A stretch of DNA of 64,000 bases from Neopusillimonas maritima (GCF_003576595.1 NZ_NQOU01000003.1:248001-312000), one strand, 5' to 3'. Positions 43,559-54,431 are shown, counted from the stretch's first letter. The notes: a model not told the origin generated them from the letters alone. Made by a program: numbers and translations.

Positions 43559-44328
43559 TGCGACGTGAAGATCTCTTCCGCAACACCGTGCCGCCCACCC
43601 TCTTCACAATCGCCCTGTTCGTGATCTGGGAAATTGTATGTAGAGGATGGAATATTCCACTCACTATTTTGCCCGCACCATCCGATATTTTCATTGCGTT
43701 ATGGCAATATCGCGCCCCCATCGCCGACAATTCCTGGGTAACACTCTGGACAACCCTGGTGGGCTTCTTATTGGCAACAGGCGGCGGCTTGCTGCTGGGT
43801 ATTGTCGTCGGGTGGAATAAAAACCTTTATACGGCAATCTACCCGGTTCTGGTCGGGTTCAACTCGGTCCCAAAAGTGGCCGTCGTGCCTATTCTAATCC
43901 TGTGGTTCGGTTTGGGTGAACTACCCGCCATTATTACCGCTTTCCTCATTTCATTTTTCCCCATCGTGGTCAACGTTGCTACCGGCCTGGCAACCACCAG
44001 CCCGGAACTCGAAGACGTTTTGCGCGCACTGGGCGCTTCAAAAATGGACATCATGAAGAAAGTAAGCATCCCGGGTGCATTGCCCTACTTTTTCGGCTCA
44101 CTCAAAGTGGCTATTACGCTTGCGTTTGTCGGGGCAGTGGTATCGGAAACAGTTGGGGCAAACAAAGGTCTCGGTAAGCTCATGCTCGACGCACAGGCGG
44201 CTTTTCAGGTGCAAATTGTTTTTGCCTGCTTGCTGGTACTGGCTTTCCTGGGCATTGTCCTGTATGCCGTTACCGCCATCGTTGAAAAACGGTTCACAGG
44301 CTGGGCATTCCGGGGGCAAAATCGTTAA
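43558..44328 (+). CDS. ABC transporter permease, SsuC/TauC type
   Basis: A 256-residue permease with about six membrane helices and the BPD_transp_1 EAA loop (LEDVLRALGASKMDIMKKVS, then IPGALPYF). It belongs with the binding protein and ATPase just upstream. The start overlaps the ATPase stop by one base. Confidence 0.9.
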   Translation: MRREDLFRNTVPPTLFTIALFVIWEIVCRGWNIPLTILPAPSDIFIALWQYRAPIADNSWVTLWTTLVGFLLATGGGLLLGIVVGWNKNLYTAIYPVLVGFNSVPKVAVVPILILWFGLGELPAIITAFLISFFPIVVNVATGLATTSPELEDVLRALGASKMDIMKKVSIPGALPYFFGSLKVAITLAFVGAVVSETVGANKGLGKLMLDAQAAFQVQIVFACLLVLAFLGIVLYAVTAIVEKRFTGWAFRGQNR

Positions 44329-44415
44329 ATTAACGATCGGACCGATCTTGAAATCACAATTTTTCGATTACCCATAATAAAACTAGTCGATCGAAAATAA
44401 CCACTGCATCACCTT

Positions 44416-44442
44416 AGCCCCGCAATAAGCGGGGCTTTTTTC
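44416..44442 (+). terminator. Rho-independent terminator after the NMT1-type operon
   Basis: AGCCCCG, a CAATAAG loop, CGGGGCT and then T6 form a compact GC-rich stem. It lies 88 nt after the permease stop and before the convergent pstB. The rest of 44329-44531 has no supported gene. Confidence 0.9.
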
Positions 44443-44531
44443 TGGTGAACAAACCTAATGAAGCGTTCGTACAAATTTCTTGTTGTCTTTATGATTCTAC
44501 TGGTTAGCGCCATGACAGGCGGCTCGCGACT

Positions 44532-45311
44532 TCACCCGAAACGCCCGGTAATATAGTCTTCCGTTTCCTTGCGCTGGGGCTTCACGAAAATGCTGTCTGT
44601 GTCGCCAAACTCCATCAGCTCGCCCAAATACATATAGGCAGTGTAATCGGAGCAGCGTGCAGCCTGCTGCATATTGTGCGTAACAATCACCACAGTATAG
44701 TCCGCCTTCAACTCACTAATAAGCTCTTCGATTTTGGCCGTGGAAATAGGGTCGAGCGCAGAGCAAGGTTCGTCAAGCAATAAAATTTCAGGCTTAATCG
44801 CAACACCGCGAGCAATACACAAACGCTGTTGCTGCCCGCCCGACAACCCATTCCCACTTTGGTGCAGTTTATCTTTCACTTCCGGCCACAATGCCGCTTT
44901 AGTCAATGCCCACTCAACGCGCTCTTCCATTTCACCTTTGCTCAGCTTTTCGAATAAACGAACACCGAAAGCAATATTATCGAAGATACTCATGGGAAAT
45001 GGCGTGGGTTTCTGGAAAACCATCCCGATTTTGGCACGTATTAGCGAAATATCCATGGTCGACGTCAGAATGTTTTCGCCATCCAGATTAATCTCGCCTT
45101 CAGCGCGCTGCCCTGGGTATAGCTCAAACATGCGATTGAAAGTGCGCAATAACGTTGACTTTCCGCAACCCGATGGGCCAATAAAAGCTGTGACCTTATT
45201 TTCCATAATGGAAAGGTTAACGTCGCGAATTGCCTGAAAATCACCGTAATAAAAGCTTAAATTCTTAACATCAAGCTTGATTCGATTAGCTGAAGGGTTC
45301 TGTGTTTGCAT
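44532..45311 (-). CDS. pstB: Phosphate ABC transporter ATPase PstB
   Basis: A 259-residue ATPase of the high-affinity phosphate importer. Walker A is GPSGCGKST, the signature [11 protein letters not shown] and Walker [13 protein letters not shown]. The PstB-type [16 protein letters not shown] opening and the C-terminal EDYITGRFG fit the family. Last gene of pstSCAB. The usual phoU does not follow. Confidence 0.96.
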   Translation of the reverse strand: MQTQNPSANRIKLDVKNLSFYYGDFQAIRDVNLSIMENKVTAFIGPSGCGKSTLLRTFNRMFELYPGQRAEGEINLDGENILTSTMDISLIRAKIGMVFQKPTPFPMSIFDNIAFGVRLFEKLSKGEMEERVEWALTKAALWPEVKDKLHQSGNGLSGGQQQRLCIARGVAIKPEILLLDEPCSALDPISTAKIEELISELKADYTVVIVTHNMQQAARCSDYTAYMYLGELMEFGDTDSIFVKPQRKETEDYITGRFG

Positions 45312-45314
45312 GAG

Positions 45315-46178
45315 TTATTTTTTCCGGAAAAGTACGCGCGCAAGAATATTGATACCCAAGACCAAGAGCGTGATCAAAACCGCTCCGGCCCATGCAAGGT
45401 CGTTCCAATCTTGAAATGGGCTGGCTGCATATTGAAAAATCACAACCGGCAAATTGGCCATCGGCGCGTTCATATTCAGAGACATAAATTGATTATTCAG
45501 CGCAGTAAACAGCAGCGGCGCTGTTTCACCGGAAATACGCGCAATTGCCAACAGAATGCCCGTAATCATGCCCGACCGGGCTGCGCGATAGCTGATCAAA
45601 GTAATAATTTTCCACTGCGGGCAACCCAAGGCCGCAGCGGCTTCACGCAGACTGTTAGGCACCAGACTCAACATATTGTCAGTTGACCGCACAACAACCG
45701 GAATCACAAGAATGGCCAAGGCGCATGCACCTGCCCAACCCGAATAATGCCCAACTTGCGCAACATAAATGGCATAAATGAACAAACCAATCACAATTGA
45801 AGGCGCAGAAAGCAACACATCATTTAGAAAACGAGTGGCCGGCGCCAACCAACCGGTTTTACCGTATTCAGCAAGATAAGTACCGGCCAAAATACCAATA
45901 GGTGTACCAATAAGCGTGCCGAAAAACGCCATTAATACGCTGCCGATAATGGCGTTCAGCAACCCGCCTGCCGCACCAGGCGGGGGAGTAGGCTGTGTTA
46001 ATAAAGTCAACGACAACGCGCCGCCGCCTTTCACGATTAAGGTGTAAATAATCCAGAACAGCCAAAACAAACCAAACGCAAGCGCGCTCAGCGCCAACGC
46101 CAACATCAGCTTATTTACAAGCCGCCGCCTTTTGAAGACCGGATTCTGCAGCGTTACGGTTGAATCAGTATTGAACAT
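45315..46178 (-). CDS. pstA: Phosphate ABC transporter permease PstA
   Basis: A 287-residue permease with six membrane helices. [20 protein letters not shown] is the EAA loop, and [15 protein letters not shown]-type sequence near 215 is conserved in PstA. It follows pstC after 36 nt and ends 3 nt before pstB. Confidence 0.95.
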   Translation of the reverse strand: MFNTDSTVTLQNPVFKRRRLVNKLMLALALSALAFGLFWLFWIIYTLIVKGGGALSLTLLTQPTPPPGAAGGLLNAIIGSVLMAFFGTLIGTPIGILAGTYLAEYGKTGWLAPATRFLNDVLLSAPSIVIGLFIYAIYVAQVGHYSGWAGACALAILVIPVVVRSTDNMLSLVPNSLREAAAALGCPQWKIITLISYRAARSGMITGILLAIARISGETAPLLFTALNNQFMSLNMNAPMANLPVVIFQYAASPFQDWNDLAWAGAVLITLLVLGINILARVLFRKK

Positions 46179-46214
46179 AGCGAATTTTGTTTGCGTTATT
46201 GCGTGAATGGAGAG

Positions 46215-47153
46215 TTAGTGCGCCACACCGTCATTTCTGCCAAGACGCGACAACAACAATTTGGAAAACGCCAGCACGACGGTGGTGATCAGGAACAAAA
46301 TCAACCCTAGTTCAAGCAGGGCAGACTTTTGCATCCCCCCTGCCTCATTAAATTCGTTGGCCAGTGCCGATGCAATTGAGTTGGACGGCGCAAACAATGA
46401 CTCCGGCAAATTGAAAGAATTACCAATCACAAATGTCACCGCCATGGTTTCACCCAAAGCGCGCCCCAGCCCCAGCATAATTCCACCCACAACCCCATGT
46501 TTGGTATAGGGCAAAATAACTTTCCACACCACTTCCCACGTAGTGCCGCCCAATCCATACGCAGACTCTTTCAACAAAGGGGGAACCAATTCAAATACAT
46601 CTCGCATCACAGCCGAGATGAAAGGAATAATCATGATCGAAAGAATCAGGCCTGCGGTGAACACGCCAATACCAAACGGCGGCCCGGCAAACAACTGCCC
46701 TAGAACCGGAATAGGCTCGAAAAAGGCAATAAGTCCGGGTTGCACATAAGACTGGAATATCGGCACGAAAACAAACAGACCCCACATCCCGTAAATAATG
46801 GAAGGGATCGCAGCCAGCATTTCAATTGCCGTCCCTAAGGGTCGTTTTAGCCAATTAGGCGCCAGTTCCGTTAAGAACATGGCAATGCCGAACGAAATTG
46901 GTACGGCAATAATGAGCGCGATCACCGAGGTTAACAATGTACCGACAATGGGAACCAGCGCGCCGTAGCTATCCTCAACAGGGTTCCAGTCATTCGTCCA
47001 GAGGAAGCTGAAACCGTATTCGGAAATAGACTGTCGGCTCCCATAAATAAGCGACACCATAATGGCCGCAAGCAAAATGAACACTAAAAACGCAAACGTT
47101 CGCGTCAGGTTCTTAAACAACAGGTCCATTAAGCCGGATGAAAGCGTTTTCAT
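46215..47153 (-). CDS. pstC: Phosphate ABC transporter permease PstC
   Basis: A 312-residue permease with six membrane helices. [19 protein letters not shown] and [18 protein letters not shown] are PstC hallmarks. The ATG at 47153 is preferred because it gives the usual short N-terminus before the first helix; a start at 47246 would add 31 untypical residues. No strong ribosome binding site is seen for either. It lies 146 nt after pstS. Confidence 0.92.
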   Translation of the reverse strand: MKTLSSGLMDLLFKNLTRTFAFLVFILLAAIMVSLIYGSRQSISEYGFSFLWTNDWNPVEDSYGALVPIVGTLLTSVIALIIAVPISFGIAMFLTELAPNWLKRPLGTAIEMLAAIPSIIYGMWGLFVFVPIFQSYVQPGLIAFFEPIPVLGQLFAGPPFGIGVFTAGLILSIMIIPFISAVMRDVFELVPPLLKESAYGLGGTTWEVVWKVILPYTKHGVVGGIMLGLGRALGETMAVTFVIGNSFNLPESLFAPSNSIASALANEFNEAGGMQKSALLELGLILFLITTVVLAFSKLLLSRLGRNDGVAH

Positions 47154-47299
47154 ATTGAGTATGCCGGGTTGCGAGCCAGAATTTTTGCAGTGTACGCCGA
47201 ATTTTACATAACAAGACGATGCGGCTTTGGGCCGCATCGTCTTCACTGGTCAGGCTGTTTGCATCTTGACAGCAGCAGCCGTTAACCAGTTAATGCCGT

Positions 47300-48343
47300 T
47301 TACTTCCAAATCGTCGAACCGTCTTCAGCTTTAATTTCGGTTTTCCATGCCTGGGCAATTTGATCGGTTACTGCTTTGGGCAGAGGCACATAATCAAGCT
47401 CTTTGGCCATTCCTGCACCTTCAGCAAATGCCCAGTTGAAGAACTTCAATACTTCCGCCGCGGTTTCAGGATTGGCCTGTACCTTGTGCATCAGAATGAA
47501 AGAAGCCGACGTAACGGGCCAGGAATCTGCACCCGGTTCGTTAGTTAAAACAACCCCCATGCCGGGCGCACTTTTCCAGTCTGCATTGGCTGCGGCCGCT
47601 GCAAACGCTTCTTGCGAAGGCTGTACATATTTGCCGTCACGGTTCTGCAAAGCAGTCCAAGACAAACCGTTTTGTTTCGCGTAGGCATACTCGACGTACC
47701 CAATTGAGTTCTTCAACTGGCGAACATAAGCGGCAACGCCTTCGTTACCTTTACCACCCTGGCCGGTAGGCCATTTAACGGCTTTACCTTCACCAACCGT
47801 CTCTTTCCACTGTGGGGAAACTTTCGACAGGTAGTTTGTCCAGCCGAACGTGGTGCCGGAGCCGTCGGAGCGGTGAACCACAATAATCGACGCAGACGGC
47901 AGTTTCACATCGGGGTTAATCGCTTTGATCGCCTCGTCATCCCACTTTGTGATTTTGCCCAGGAAAATGTTCGCCAAGACTTCGGGCGTGAGCTTTAATT
48001 GACCTGGCTCAATCCCTTCCACGTTGATCACTGGAACCGTACCGCCAATAATGGCGGGAAACTGGAAAAGATTGTGCTCTTTGAGCAGCTCTGCCTTCAT
48101 CGGGTCGTCGGAAGCACCGAAGTCAACCGTTTTGGCAATAATCTGTTGCTGACCGCCACCCGAGCCAATCGACTGGTAATTCACACGGTTGCCCGTCACT
48201 TCCTGATACTTGGCTGCCCACTTGGCATAGATTGGATAGGGGAAAGAAGCGCCGGCGCCTGTGATATCGGCTGCCTGAGCGGCCAAAGAGGCAGCGCCAA
48301 TGGCGATACCAAAAGAAACTTGTTTTAGAACACGTTTAAACAT
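47300..48343 (-). CDS. pstS: Phosphate-binding periplasmic protein PstS
   Basis: A 347-residue periplasmic binding protein. The signal peptide ends near residue 24 (then ADITGAGASFPYPIYAKWAA). Phosphate-contact segments are GASFPYP, GSGGGQQQI with the DFGASDDPM loop, and RSDGSGTTFGWTNYL. AGGA precedes the ATG. A Pho box lies about 74 bp upstream, so expression should rise on phosphate starvation through PhoB. Confidence 0.96.
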   Translation of the reverse strand: MFKRVLKQVSFGIAIGAASLAAQAADITGAGASFPYPIYAKWAAKYQEVTGNRVNYQSIGSGGGQQQIIAKTVDFGASDDPMKAELLKEHNLFQFPAIIGGTVPVINVEGIEPGQLKLTPEVLANIFLGKITKWDDEAIKAINPDVKLPSASIIVVHRSDGSGTTFGWTNYLSKVSPQWKETVGEGKAVKWPTGQGGKGNEGVAAYVRQLKNSIGYVEYAYAKQNGLSWTALQNRDGKYVQPSQEAFAAAAANADWKSAPGMGVVLTNEPGADSWPVTSASFILMHKVQANPETAAEVLKFFNWAFAEGAGMAKELDYVPLPKAVTDQIAQAWKTEIKAEDGSTIWK

Positions 48344-48416
48344 CGAGTAGTCCTCTTGAACTGTTTAACAATTTACACAGGCACACCCTGCATAAACAAC
48401 ATGCTAAACAGCCAAT

Positions 48417-48434
48417 ATGACATGTTCGTGACAG
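48417..48434 (-). promoter_or_regulatory. Pho box before pstS
   Basis: Read on the minus strand: CTGTCAC-GAAC-ATGTCAT, two 7-bp half-sites with the standard 4-bp spacer, about 74 bp before the pstS start. Confidence 0.82.
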
Positions 48435-48446
48435 ACGGGCGGTTTT

Positions 48447-50531
48447 TTACTTGTCGAGCAATTCCATGAGTTTTTTCTGCATATTTACCGCGCGCCCCCG
48501 CCCCTTGACCTTTTGGTATGCGCCATTCGGAAGCGCCCGCCATGCCAGTTGGTTATCACGCATGGCCCAACTGAACGATTCGCTAATAACGCGTTTTTTC
48601 AAGACCTTATCAAGCACCGGGAACCCCACCTCAACCCGGCGGAAAAAATTGCGGTCCATCCAGTCGGCGGAGGACAAATAAACATGCTCGACACCATTAT
48701 CGTAAAAATAAAATACCCGTGAATGTTCGAGAAAACGCCCCACAATAGACCGTAATCGGATATTTTCCGACAACCCCGGCACGCCGGCGCGCAATGCACA
48801 CGCCCCCCGAACAACCAAATCCACCTTCACGCCGGCCTGGCTTGCCTGGTAAAGCGCATCAATCACCTGACGCTCCAGCAACGAATTCATTTTCGCCTTA
48901 ATACTGGCTTTTCGACCGGCTTTAGCGTGCTCTGCTTCGCGTTGAATCAGGGCAATGACAGTGTCATGCAATGTAAAGGGCGACTGTAAAAGCAACTGCA
49001 ACGGGCGACGCGACCCCAACCCGGTTAACAATGAAAAGACTTTATCCATGTCTTCGCACATCCGCGGGTTTGCAGTCAGCAACCCGAAATCGGTATACAA
49101 GCGCGTCGTGCGCATATGGTAATTGCCGGTACCCAAGTGTCCGTAGCGCCTTATATGACCCTTTTCCCGGCGCAGTACGAGCGCCATTTTGGCGTGCGTC
49201 TTGTGGCCTACCACCCCATAACTCACGTGCGCCCCAACCTCTTCCAAACGGGATGCCCAGTTAATATTGGTCTGCTCATCGAAGCGCGCCATGAGTTCGA
49301 CAACAACCGTCACTTCCTTCCCCGCCTTGGCGGCGGCCAGAAGAACCGCCATCAATTCGGAGTCCTCCCCCGTTCGGTAAATAGTTTGTTTGATGGCGAC
49401 AACATCCGGGTCGCGCGCCGCCGCCACCAAAAAATCCAGAACGGGCTGAAAAGATTGATAAGGGTGGTGCAGCAAGTAGTCTTTTTTCCCGATAATGTCG
49501 AAAATTACCGAAGGATGGTGGGAAATATCGGCAAAAGGCGACGGCACCCTTGGACGATAGTCGGGAAAAAACAATTCAGGGCGATCGACCAGGTTACATA
49601 CCTGCATGAGGCGGGATAAATTAACCGGCCCATTCACTTTATAAGTGTCGTGAGGCTCAAGCAAAAACTCTTGCTGCAGGAACGCCACCAGCTTTTGCGG
49701 TATGACATGATCAACCTCAAGACGAACCGCAGCCCCGAAATTGCGCTGCGACAACTCCCCTTGAAGCGCAAGGCGCAAGTTGGTAATTTCTTCCTCATCG
49801 ACAAAAAGATCGCTGTTACGCGTTACGCGCCACTGGTAACAACCGCTAACCTCAAGCCCGGGGAATAGCTCTCCCACGAACTCACTGATCAGGGTTGAAA
49901 GCAAAATGAAACCATGCGGTATACCCGCCACTTCCGGCGGCATTCTAATCACGCGGGGCAGCGCGCGCGGCGCCTGCACAATGGCAATATGGCCTGGTCG
50001 ACCAAACGCATCTTCACCCGACAGCGCAACAATAAAATTCAAACTTTTGTTGAACACACGCGGAAAAGGGTGTGCCGGGTCGAGCCCAATAGGCGTAAGC
50101 AGCGGCATCACGTCGCGCATAAAAATCTCATGGGCCCACAGCCGCTGCTCTTCGGTCCAGCGCAACGGATCGGTCAGGCCTATCCCTTCTTTAGCCAGCT
50201 TCGGAAGAATTTGATTGGTTAAGAGACTATATTGCTTTTCAACCAACTGCCGCGTGGCAAGCTGAACGCGATCAAACGCTTCGCCCGGCGTGTAACCGTC
50301 GGGCCCAACCATATGCGCGTTGCGGGCCAGTTGCTCTTTAAGGCTCGAAATCCGAATTTCAAAAAACTCATCGAGATTCGAACTGACAATGCAAACATAA
50401 CGCAGACGTTCCAGCAAAGGGGTCGAATCATACTCAGCCATCGCCAACACGCGCTCATTGAACTTAAGTAAGGACAATTCACGATTAAGCAGCGCAGGCT
50501 GCATCGGTGACGCAGGAACGATCGACGGCAT
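48447..50531 (-). CDS. ppk1: Polyphosphate kinase
   Basis: A 694-residue PPK1 that makes polyphosphate from ATP. The N-terminal domain opens with LLNRELSLLKFNERVL; ATP-site and catalytic-His segments are visible in VVELMARFDEQTNINWA, VVGHKTHAKMALV and LGTGNYHMRTTRLYTDFGLL. Length is normal. It is divergent from ppx, its degrading counterpart, across 164 bp that carry phased Pho half-sites, so both are probably under phosphate control. Confidence 0.96.
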   Translation of the reverse strand: MPSIVPASPMQPALLNRELSLLKFNERVLAMAEYDSTPLLERLRYVCIVSSNLDEFFEIRISSLKEQLARNAHMVGPDGYTPGEAFDRVQLATRQLVEKQYSLLTNQILPKLAKEGIGLTDPLRWTEEQRLWAHEIFMRDVMPLLTPIGLDPAHPFPRVFNKSLNFIVALSGEDAFGRPGHIAIVQAPRALPRVIRMPPEVAGIPHGFILLSTLISEFVGELFPGLEVSGCYQWRVTRNSDLFVDEEEITNLRLALQGELSQRNFGAAVRLEVDHVIPQKLVAFLQQEFLLEPHDTYKVNGPVNLSRLMQVCNLVDRPELFFPDYRPRVPSPFADISHHPSVIFDIIGKKDYLLHHPYQSFQPVLDFLVAAARDPDVVAIKQTIYRTGEDSELMAVLLAAAKAGKEVTVVVELMARFDEQTNINWASRLEEVGAHVSYGVVGHKTHAKMALVLRREKGHIRRYGHLGTGNYHMRTTRLYTDFGLLTANPRMCEDMDKVFSLLTGLGSRRPLQLLLQSPFTLHDTVIALIQREAEHAKAGRKASIKAKMNSLLERQVIDALYQASQAGVKVDLVVRGACALRAGVPGLSENIRLRSIVGRFLEHSRVFYFYDNGVEHVYLSSADWMDRNFFRRVEVGFPVLDKVLKKRVISESFSWAMRDNQLAWRALPNGAYQKVKGRGRAVNMQKKLMELLDK

Positions 50532-50558
50532 ACGGTTTCCGGATAAAAAAAGACGATG

Positions 50559-50598
50559 ATGTCACTTATACGACATCTATTTGACACGATTATGACAA
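50559..50598 (-). promoter_or_regulatory. Tandem Pho boxes before ppk
   Basis: On the minus strand TTGTCAT-AATC-GTGTCAA-ATAG-ATGTCGT-ATAA-GTGACAT: four half-sites at exact 11-bp steps, the first two the strongest. It lies 28-67 bp before ppk and about 100 bp before ppx. Confidence 0.8.
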
Positions 50599-50695
50599 CC
50601 GCCTCGTAGACATTCAAGCGATTCACCGGTAATTTAGAACGCAACTATCGCAACACTATTTATAATTTACGCTTAAATAACCAAAACTCGGGTTT

Positions 50696-52183
50696 ATGGA
50701 TCACTTACTTGCGGCCGTCGATCTCGGTTCAAACAGCTTCCGGCTCTCTATAGGCCGCGTCGTGCAACAAGACAATATCGCGCATATTTACGCCGTTGAC
50801 CGACTGAAAGAGTCGGTACGTCTGGCCGCCGGCTTGGGGCCCGACAATCGACTCGACAATGCATCCATAGAACGCGCCCTTACCATTCTGCGGCGCTACG
50901 GGGAACGACTGAAAGGGTTTGATCCTGATCGTGTGCGCGCCGTGGCCACCAGCACCTTCCGGGTTGCCCGCAATGTTGATGAAATATTGCCGCGCGCCGA
51001 AGAAGCATTGGGTTTTCCCATTGAAGTGATTTCAGGGCAAGAGGAAGCGCGGCTTATTTTCTCGGGCGTCGCGAACGAGCTGCCGCCTTCCGACAATAAA
51101 CGCCTGGTTATCGACATCGGCGGGGGTTCAACCGAAGTCATTATTGGAAAAAGCTTTGAACCCATGCAATTGTCTTCATTGCTCATGGGCTGCGTGAGTT
51201 ACACACAAAAATATTTTCCCGACGGCATCGTGTCGGGCGAACGGATGGACAAAGCCGTGCTGGCCGCACGACGCGAATTCGAAGGCGTGGCCAAACGATT
51301 TCGGAAAATGGGCTGGCAAGAGGCCTACGGCTCGTCGGGCACTGCGAAAGGTTTGTTTGCCGTATTAACCGACTCACACATGTCACGGCAAGGTATTACT
51401 CTCGACGGCCTGGAAAAACTGCGCCGAAAATTGGTGGAAGATCGCCAGGTTATTGTAGAAGAGCTACCTGGCTTGAAAGAGTCCCGCGCAGCTGTTCTGC
51501 CCGGCGGGCTGGCCATTATGCTGGCGGCATTTTACGAACTGGGAATTGAGACCATGATGCAGGGCGAAGGCGCCTTGCGGGTGGGGGTACTGTACGATCT
51601 TCTGGGGCGCGAATCAAAACACGACAAACGCGACGAAACCGTTCGCCAGTTTATGCGTCGCTATCATATCGACCAAGGTCAGGCCACACGGGTCAGGGCC
51701 TGTGCGCTCCATTTATTCAATGCGATTCCGGTTAACAAAGAAGAAAAAGAGGATTTGCAAAAATGGCTGGGTTGGGCGGCAGACCTGCACGAACTGGGAA
51801 TGTCCATTACTGCAGAGGACTATCACAAACACGGTGCTTATATCCTCAAACATGCAGACATGCCGGGCTTTTCCACAGATGAACAGGCTATTATTTCCTG
51901 GTTTACGTTAGGGCACTCAGGGAAACTTAGAAAACTGAAAACCTATCGCCCTACTTGGGGTCAATGGGTTGCTCTGCTTTGCATGAGGCTATCTGCATTA
52001 TTAATGCGGCCCCGGGAGAATCTGGGCCGGATACCGTTAAGCCTGATGGTTAAAGGCCGCGCATTAACCATTACGATTAATGCCGCCTGGCTTAAGGCGC
52101 ATCCGCTCACCGAATATTCTTTACAGAATGAAGTAAATGAATGGGAAAAAACCGGATTTAAAATTATTTTAGCGGCTCAGTAA
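50696..52183 (+). CDS. ppx: Exopolyphosphatase
   Basis: A 495-residue Ppx/GppA phosphatase that removes terminal phosphates from polyphosphate. The actin-like ATPase fold shows AAVDLGSNSFRLSIG at the start, the SGQEEARLIFSGVA loop with the catalytic Glu and LVIDIGGGSTEVIIG. A C-terminal HD-like helical domain (about 310-490) follows. Divergent from ppk. Confidence 0.95.
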   Translation: MDHLLAAVDLGSNSFRLSIGRVVQQDNIAHIYAVDRLKESVRLAAGLGPDNRLDNASIERALTILRRYGERLKGFDPDRVRAVATSTFRVARNVDEILPRAEEALGFPIEVISGQEEARLIFSGVANELPPSDNKRLVIDIGGGSTEVIIGKSFEPMQLSSLLMGCVSYTQKYFPDGIVSGERMDKAVLAARREFEGVAKRFRKMGWQEAYGSSGTAKGLFAVLTDSHMSRQGITLDGLEKLRRKLVEDRQVIVEELPGLKESRAAVLPGGLAIMLAAFYELGIETMMQGEGALRVGVLYDLLGRESKHDKRDETVRQFMRRYHIDQGQATRVRACALHLFNAIPVNKEEKEDLQKWLGWAADLHELGMSITAEDYHKHGAYILKHADMPGFSTDEQAIISWFTLGHSGKLRKLKTYRPTWGQWVALLCMRLSALLMRPRENLGRIPLSLMVKGRALTITINAAWLKAHPLTEYSLQNEVNEWEKTGFKIILAAQ

Positions 52184-52232
52184 GCTCCGGCAAACTTAAA
52201 CCCTGCAACTCAAAGCTGCAGCACGCAATATA

Positions 52233-53015
52233 CTAATCGAGCCCAAAATGTTTGCGATATCGTTCATCAAGCCGGTTCATATCGAGCAAAACAGGAAAGT
52301 CGGCCGTATTAAAATCGGGATCCCAGGCCGGCTCGCCGCAAATCGTGGCTCCCAGCTTCAGATAACCTTTGATGAGCGGTGGAATACGCGCCGGCAGAGA
52401 ACTGTTCAATCGCTCAACCGGATAACAATGGCGTGGCACAACCCTGGGCACCTCTGGGCGTTCATTTAACATTTTGCAGGCTGTACGCCACACTTCCGCT
52501 GCAGTAACGCCATCGTCGCGTAAACTCACGCTGGCACAACCCAACATATAGCGTAGCCCCTGTTGTTTCATCAGAGTGGCGATACCCGACCACAACAACA
52601 TGATGACCGATCCGTTCCGATAGTCGGCGTGGATGCAAGAGCGCCCCACCTCTGCCATATCGGACCGTAAAGACGCGAGCGTTGAAATATCAAACTCTGA
52701 TTCAGAGTAGTAGCCACCCGCCTTGGCAACATTGGTGGGCGGAAGAAACCGATATGTACCAACCACACGGCCTGTATTGATTTCTTTCACCATGACGTGT
52801 TCGCACCAGGGGTCATAACGATCTGCATCGAGACCGTCGACCGCGTCGGGAAACACTGCGTTCATTTCTTCGGTAAATACCTTGTACCTAAGCCGCTGAA
52901 TCGCCTCCAGCTCTTCATTGGTGCGGGCCAGACCCATAACCAAGCCCTCTACGGGTGATTTAGGCCATACGGCAGCGGTATCGACAGTTGCGTTCACACG
53001 CACAAGCTCTAGCAT
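52233..53015 (-). CDS. olsB: OlsB-type ornithine N-acyltransferase (GNAT-like)
   Basis: A 260-residue protein of the acetyltransferase family that resembles acyl-homoserine-lactone synthases and the hemolysin-like OlsB. It shows RLRYKVFTEEMNAVFPDAVD, then DGLDADRYDPWCEHVMVKE, VVGTYRFLPP and EVGRSCIHADYRNGSVIMLL. OlsB acylates ornithine to start ornithine lipid synthesis. The ATG at 53015 follows GGAG at 8 nt; a GTG three codons earlier is less well placed. It lies next to phosphate genes; ornithine lipids replace phospholipids under phosphate limitation. No Pho box is seen before it. Confidence 0.78.
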   Translation of the reverse strand: MLELVRVNATVDTAAVWPKSPVEGLVMGLARTNEELEAIQRLRYKVFTEEMNAVFPDAVDGLDADRYDPWCEHVMVKEINTGRVVGTYRFLPPTNVAKAGGYYSESEFDISTLASLRSDMAEVGRSCIHADYRNGSVIMLLWSGIATLMKQQGLRYMLGCASVSLRDDGVTAAEVWRTACKMLNERPEVPRVVPRHCYPVERLNSSLPARIPPLIKGYLKLGATICGEPAWDPDFNTADFPVLLDMNRLDERYRKHFGLD

Positions 53016-53081
53016 AGATATCACTCCACAAACACACCACGGATTATGTACGCCTAATATTTCAGCACTTTGATATTTACG

Positions 53082-54431
53082 TTACTGCTTTGTTAAATTC
53101 ACTGCAACCAATTCTCGCACACATTGCTCGGCCAAGTCAGCCTCCTCAGCCTCAACCATTAAACGCAACTTCGGCTCGGTTCCGGAGGCCCTGATCAAAA
53201 CCCGCCCGCGCTCACCCAACTTCTCCTCGACTCGCGCACGCGCCGCTAGCAAGCCGGCGTGTTTTTCCCAGTCAATACCCGGCTCAAGCCCCACATTCAC
53301 CATTTTTTGCGGGTACATATACAAGCCGGCCACCAATTCGGGCAAATCCAGGCCAGTTTTGCGTATCGCCGTTAATACCTGCAGAGCGGCAATAATGCCA
53401 TCTCCCGTAGTGTGACAGTCGAGGCTGAGCAGATGGCCGGAACTTTCACCCCCGTAAAGCCAACCCTTTTGCTGCATCAGTTCAAGCACATAACGATCAC
53501 CGACGTTGGCGCGCGCAAAACCGACACCCAATGCCTGCATTTGCTTCTCAAAACCCAGGTTTGTCATGAGCGTACCCACAACGCCCGCCACTGGACCGTT
53601 AGCCAAACGACCTTTCACCAAAACATAAAGCAACTCATCACCGTTGTAGACGCGACCGTTGGCATCAACCATTTGTAAACGATCGGCGTCTCCGTCTAGT
53701 GCAATGCCCAGGTCGGCCCCTTCTTCACGCACGGTGCAAGCCAGATTTTCGGGATGCAATGCGCCCACACCCTCATTAATATTGAATCCATCGGGTTGGC
53801 AACCGATTTCCACTACTTCGGCACCGAGTTCACGAAACACGTGCGGCGCAATATGATAGGCCGCTCCGTGGGCTGCGTCGACAACCAAACGCAAGCCCGA
53901 CAAGTCGAGATGATTGGGAAACGTGCTTTTGCAAAATTCAATATAGCGTCCTGCAGCGTCCTCGACGCGTCGGGCTCGACCCAACGATTCCGAACTGACA
54001 CACCCAAGCTCACCGTCGATGGCCGCCTCGATCTCAGACTCAATTGCGTCGGGCAACTTCATGCCATAGGCTGAAAAAAACTTGATGCCGTTGTCATGAT
54101 AAGGATTATGCGACGCGCTAATAACGATACCGGCCGTCAGGCGCAAAGCACGTGTCAGATAAGCAACTGCGGGGGTTGGAACCGGCCCAGCCAAAAGGAC
54201 ATCGACCCCGGCAGCCGATAACCCAGCTTCAAGTGCAGATTCAAGCATATACCCGGAGATACGAGTATCTTTACCGATAATAACGGTTGGCCGCCCTCGA
54301 CCATGCGTATGATGACGCGTCAACACCTGTCCGGCGGCAAAACCCAGCTTCAACGCGAAATAGGGATTAATCGTTGCCCCACCCACAACACCACGAACGC
54401 CGTCCGTACCAAAGTATTTTCTTTGACTCAT
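53082..54431 (-). CDS. glmM: Phosphoglucosamine mutase
   Basis: A 449-residue enzyme converting glucosamine-6-phosphate to glucosamine-1-phosphate for peptidoglycan and LPS. It starts [14 protein letters not shown]; the phosphorylated Ser is in [15 protein letters not shown] near residue 100, the metal loop is DGDADRLQM, the sugar loop GGESSGH and the phosphate loop [14 protein letters not shown]. The start overlaps the folP stop as ATGA, the common folP-glmM coupling. Confidence 0.96.
   Translation of the reverse strand: MSQRKYFGTDGVRGVVGGATINPYFALKLGFAAGQVLTRHHTHGRGRPTVIIGKDTRISGYMLESALEAGLSAAGVDVLLAGPVPTPAVAYLTRALRLTAGIVISASHNPYHDNGIKFFSAYGMKLPDAIESEIEAAIDGELGCVSSESLGRARRVEDAAGRYIEFCKSTFPNHLDLSGLRLVVDAAHGAAYHIAPHVFRELGAEVVEIGCQPDGFNINEGVGALHPENLACTVREEGADLGIALDGDADRLQMVDANGRVYNGDELLYVLVKGRLANGPVAGVVGTLMTNLGFEKQMQALGVGFARANVGDRYVLELMQQKGWLYGGESSGHLLSLDCHTTGDGIIAALQVLTAIRKTGLDLPELVAGLYMYPQKMVNVGLEPGIDWEKHAGLLAARARVEEKLGERGRVLIRASGTEPKLRLMVEAEEADLAEQCVRELVAVNLTKQ

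Noticed and set aside
44458-44556. A 32-codon frame with a signal-like hydrophobic N-terminus after the terminator
   Set aside because: It overlaps the 3' end of pstB, has no ribosome binding site and lies behind a terminator; too little support.
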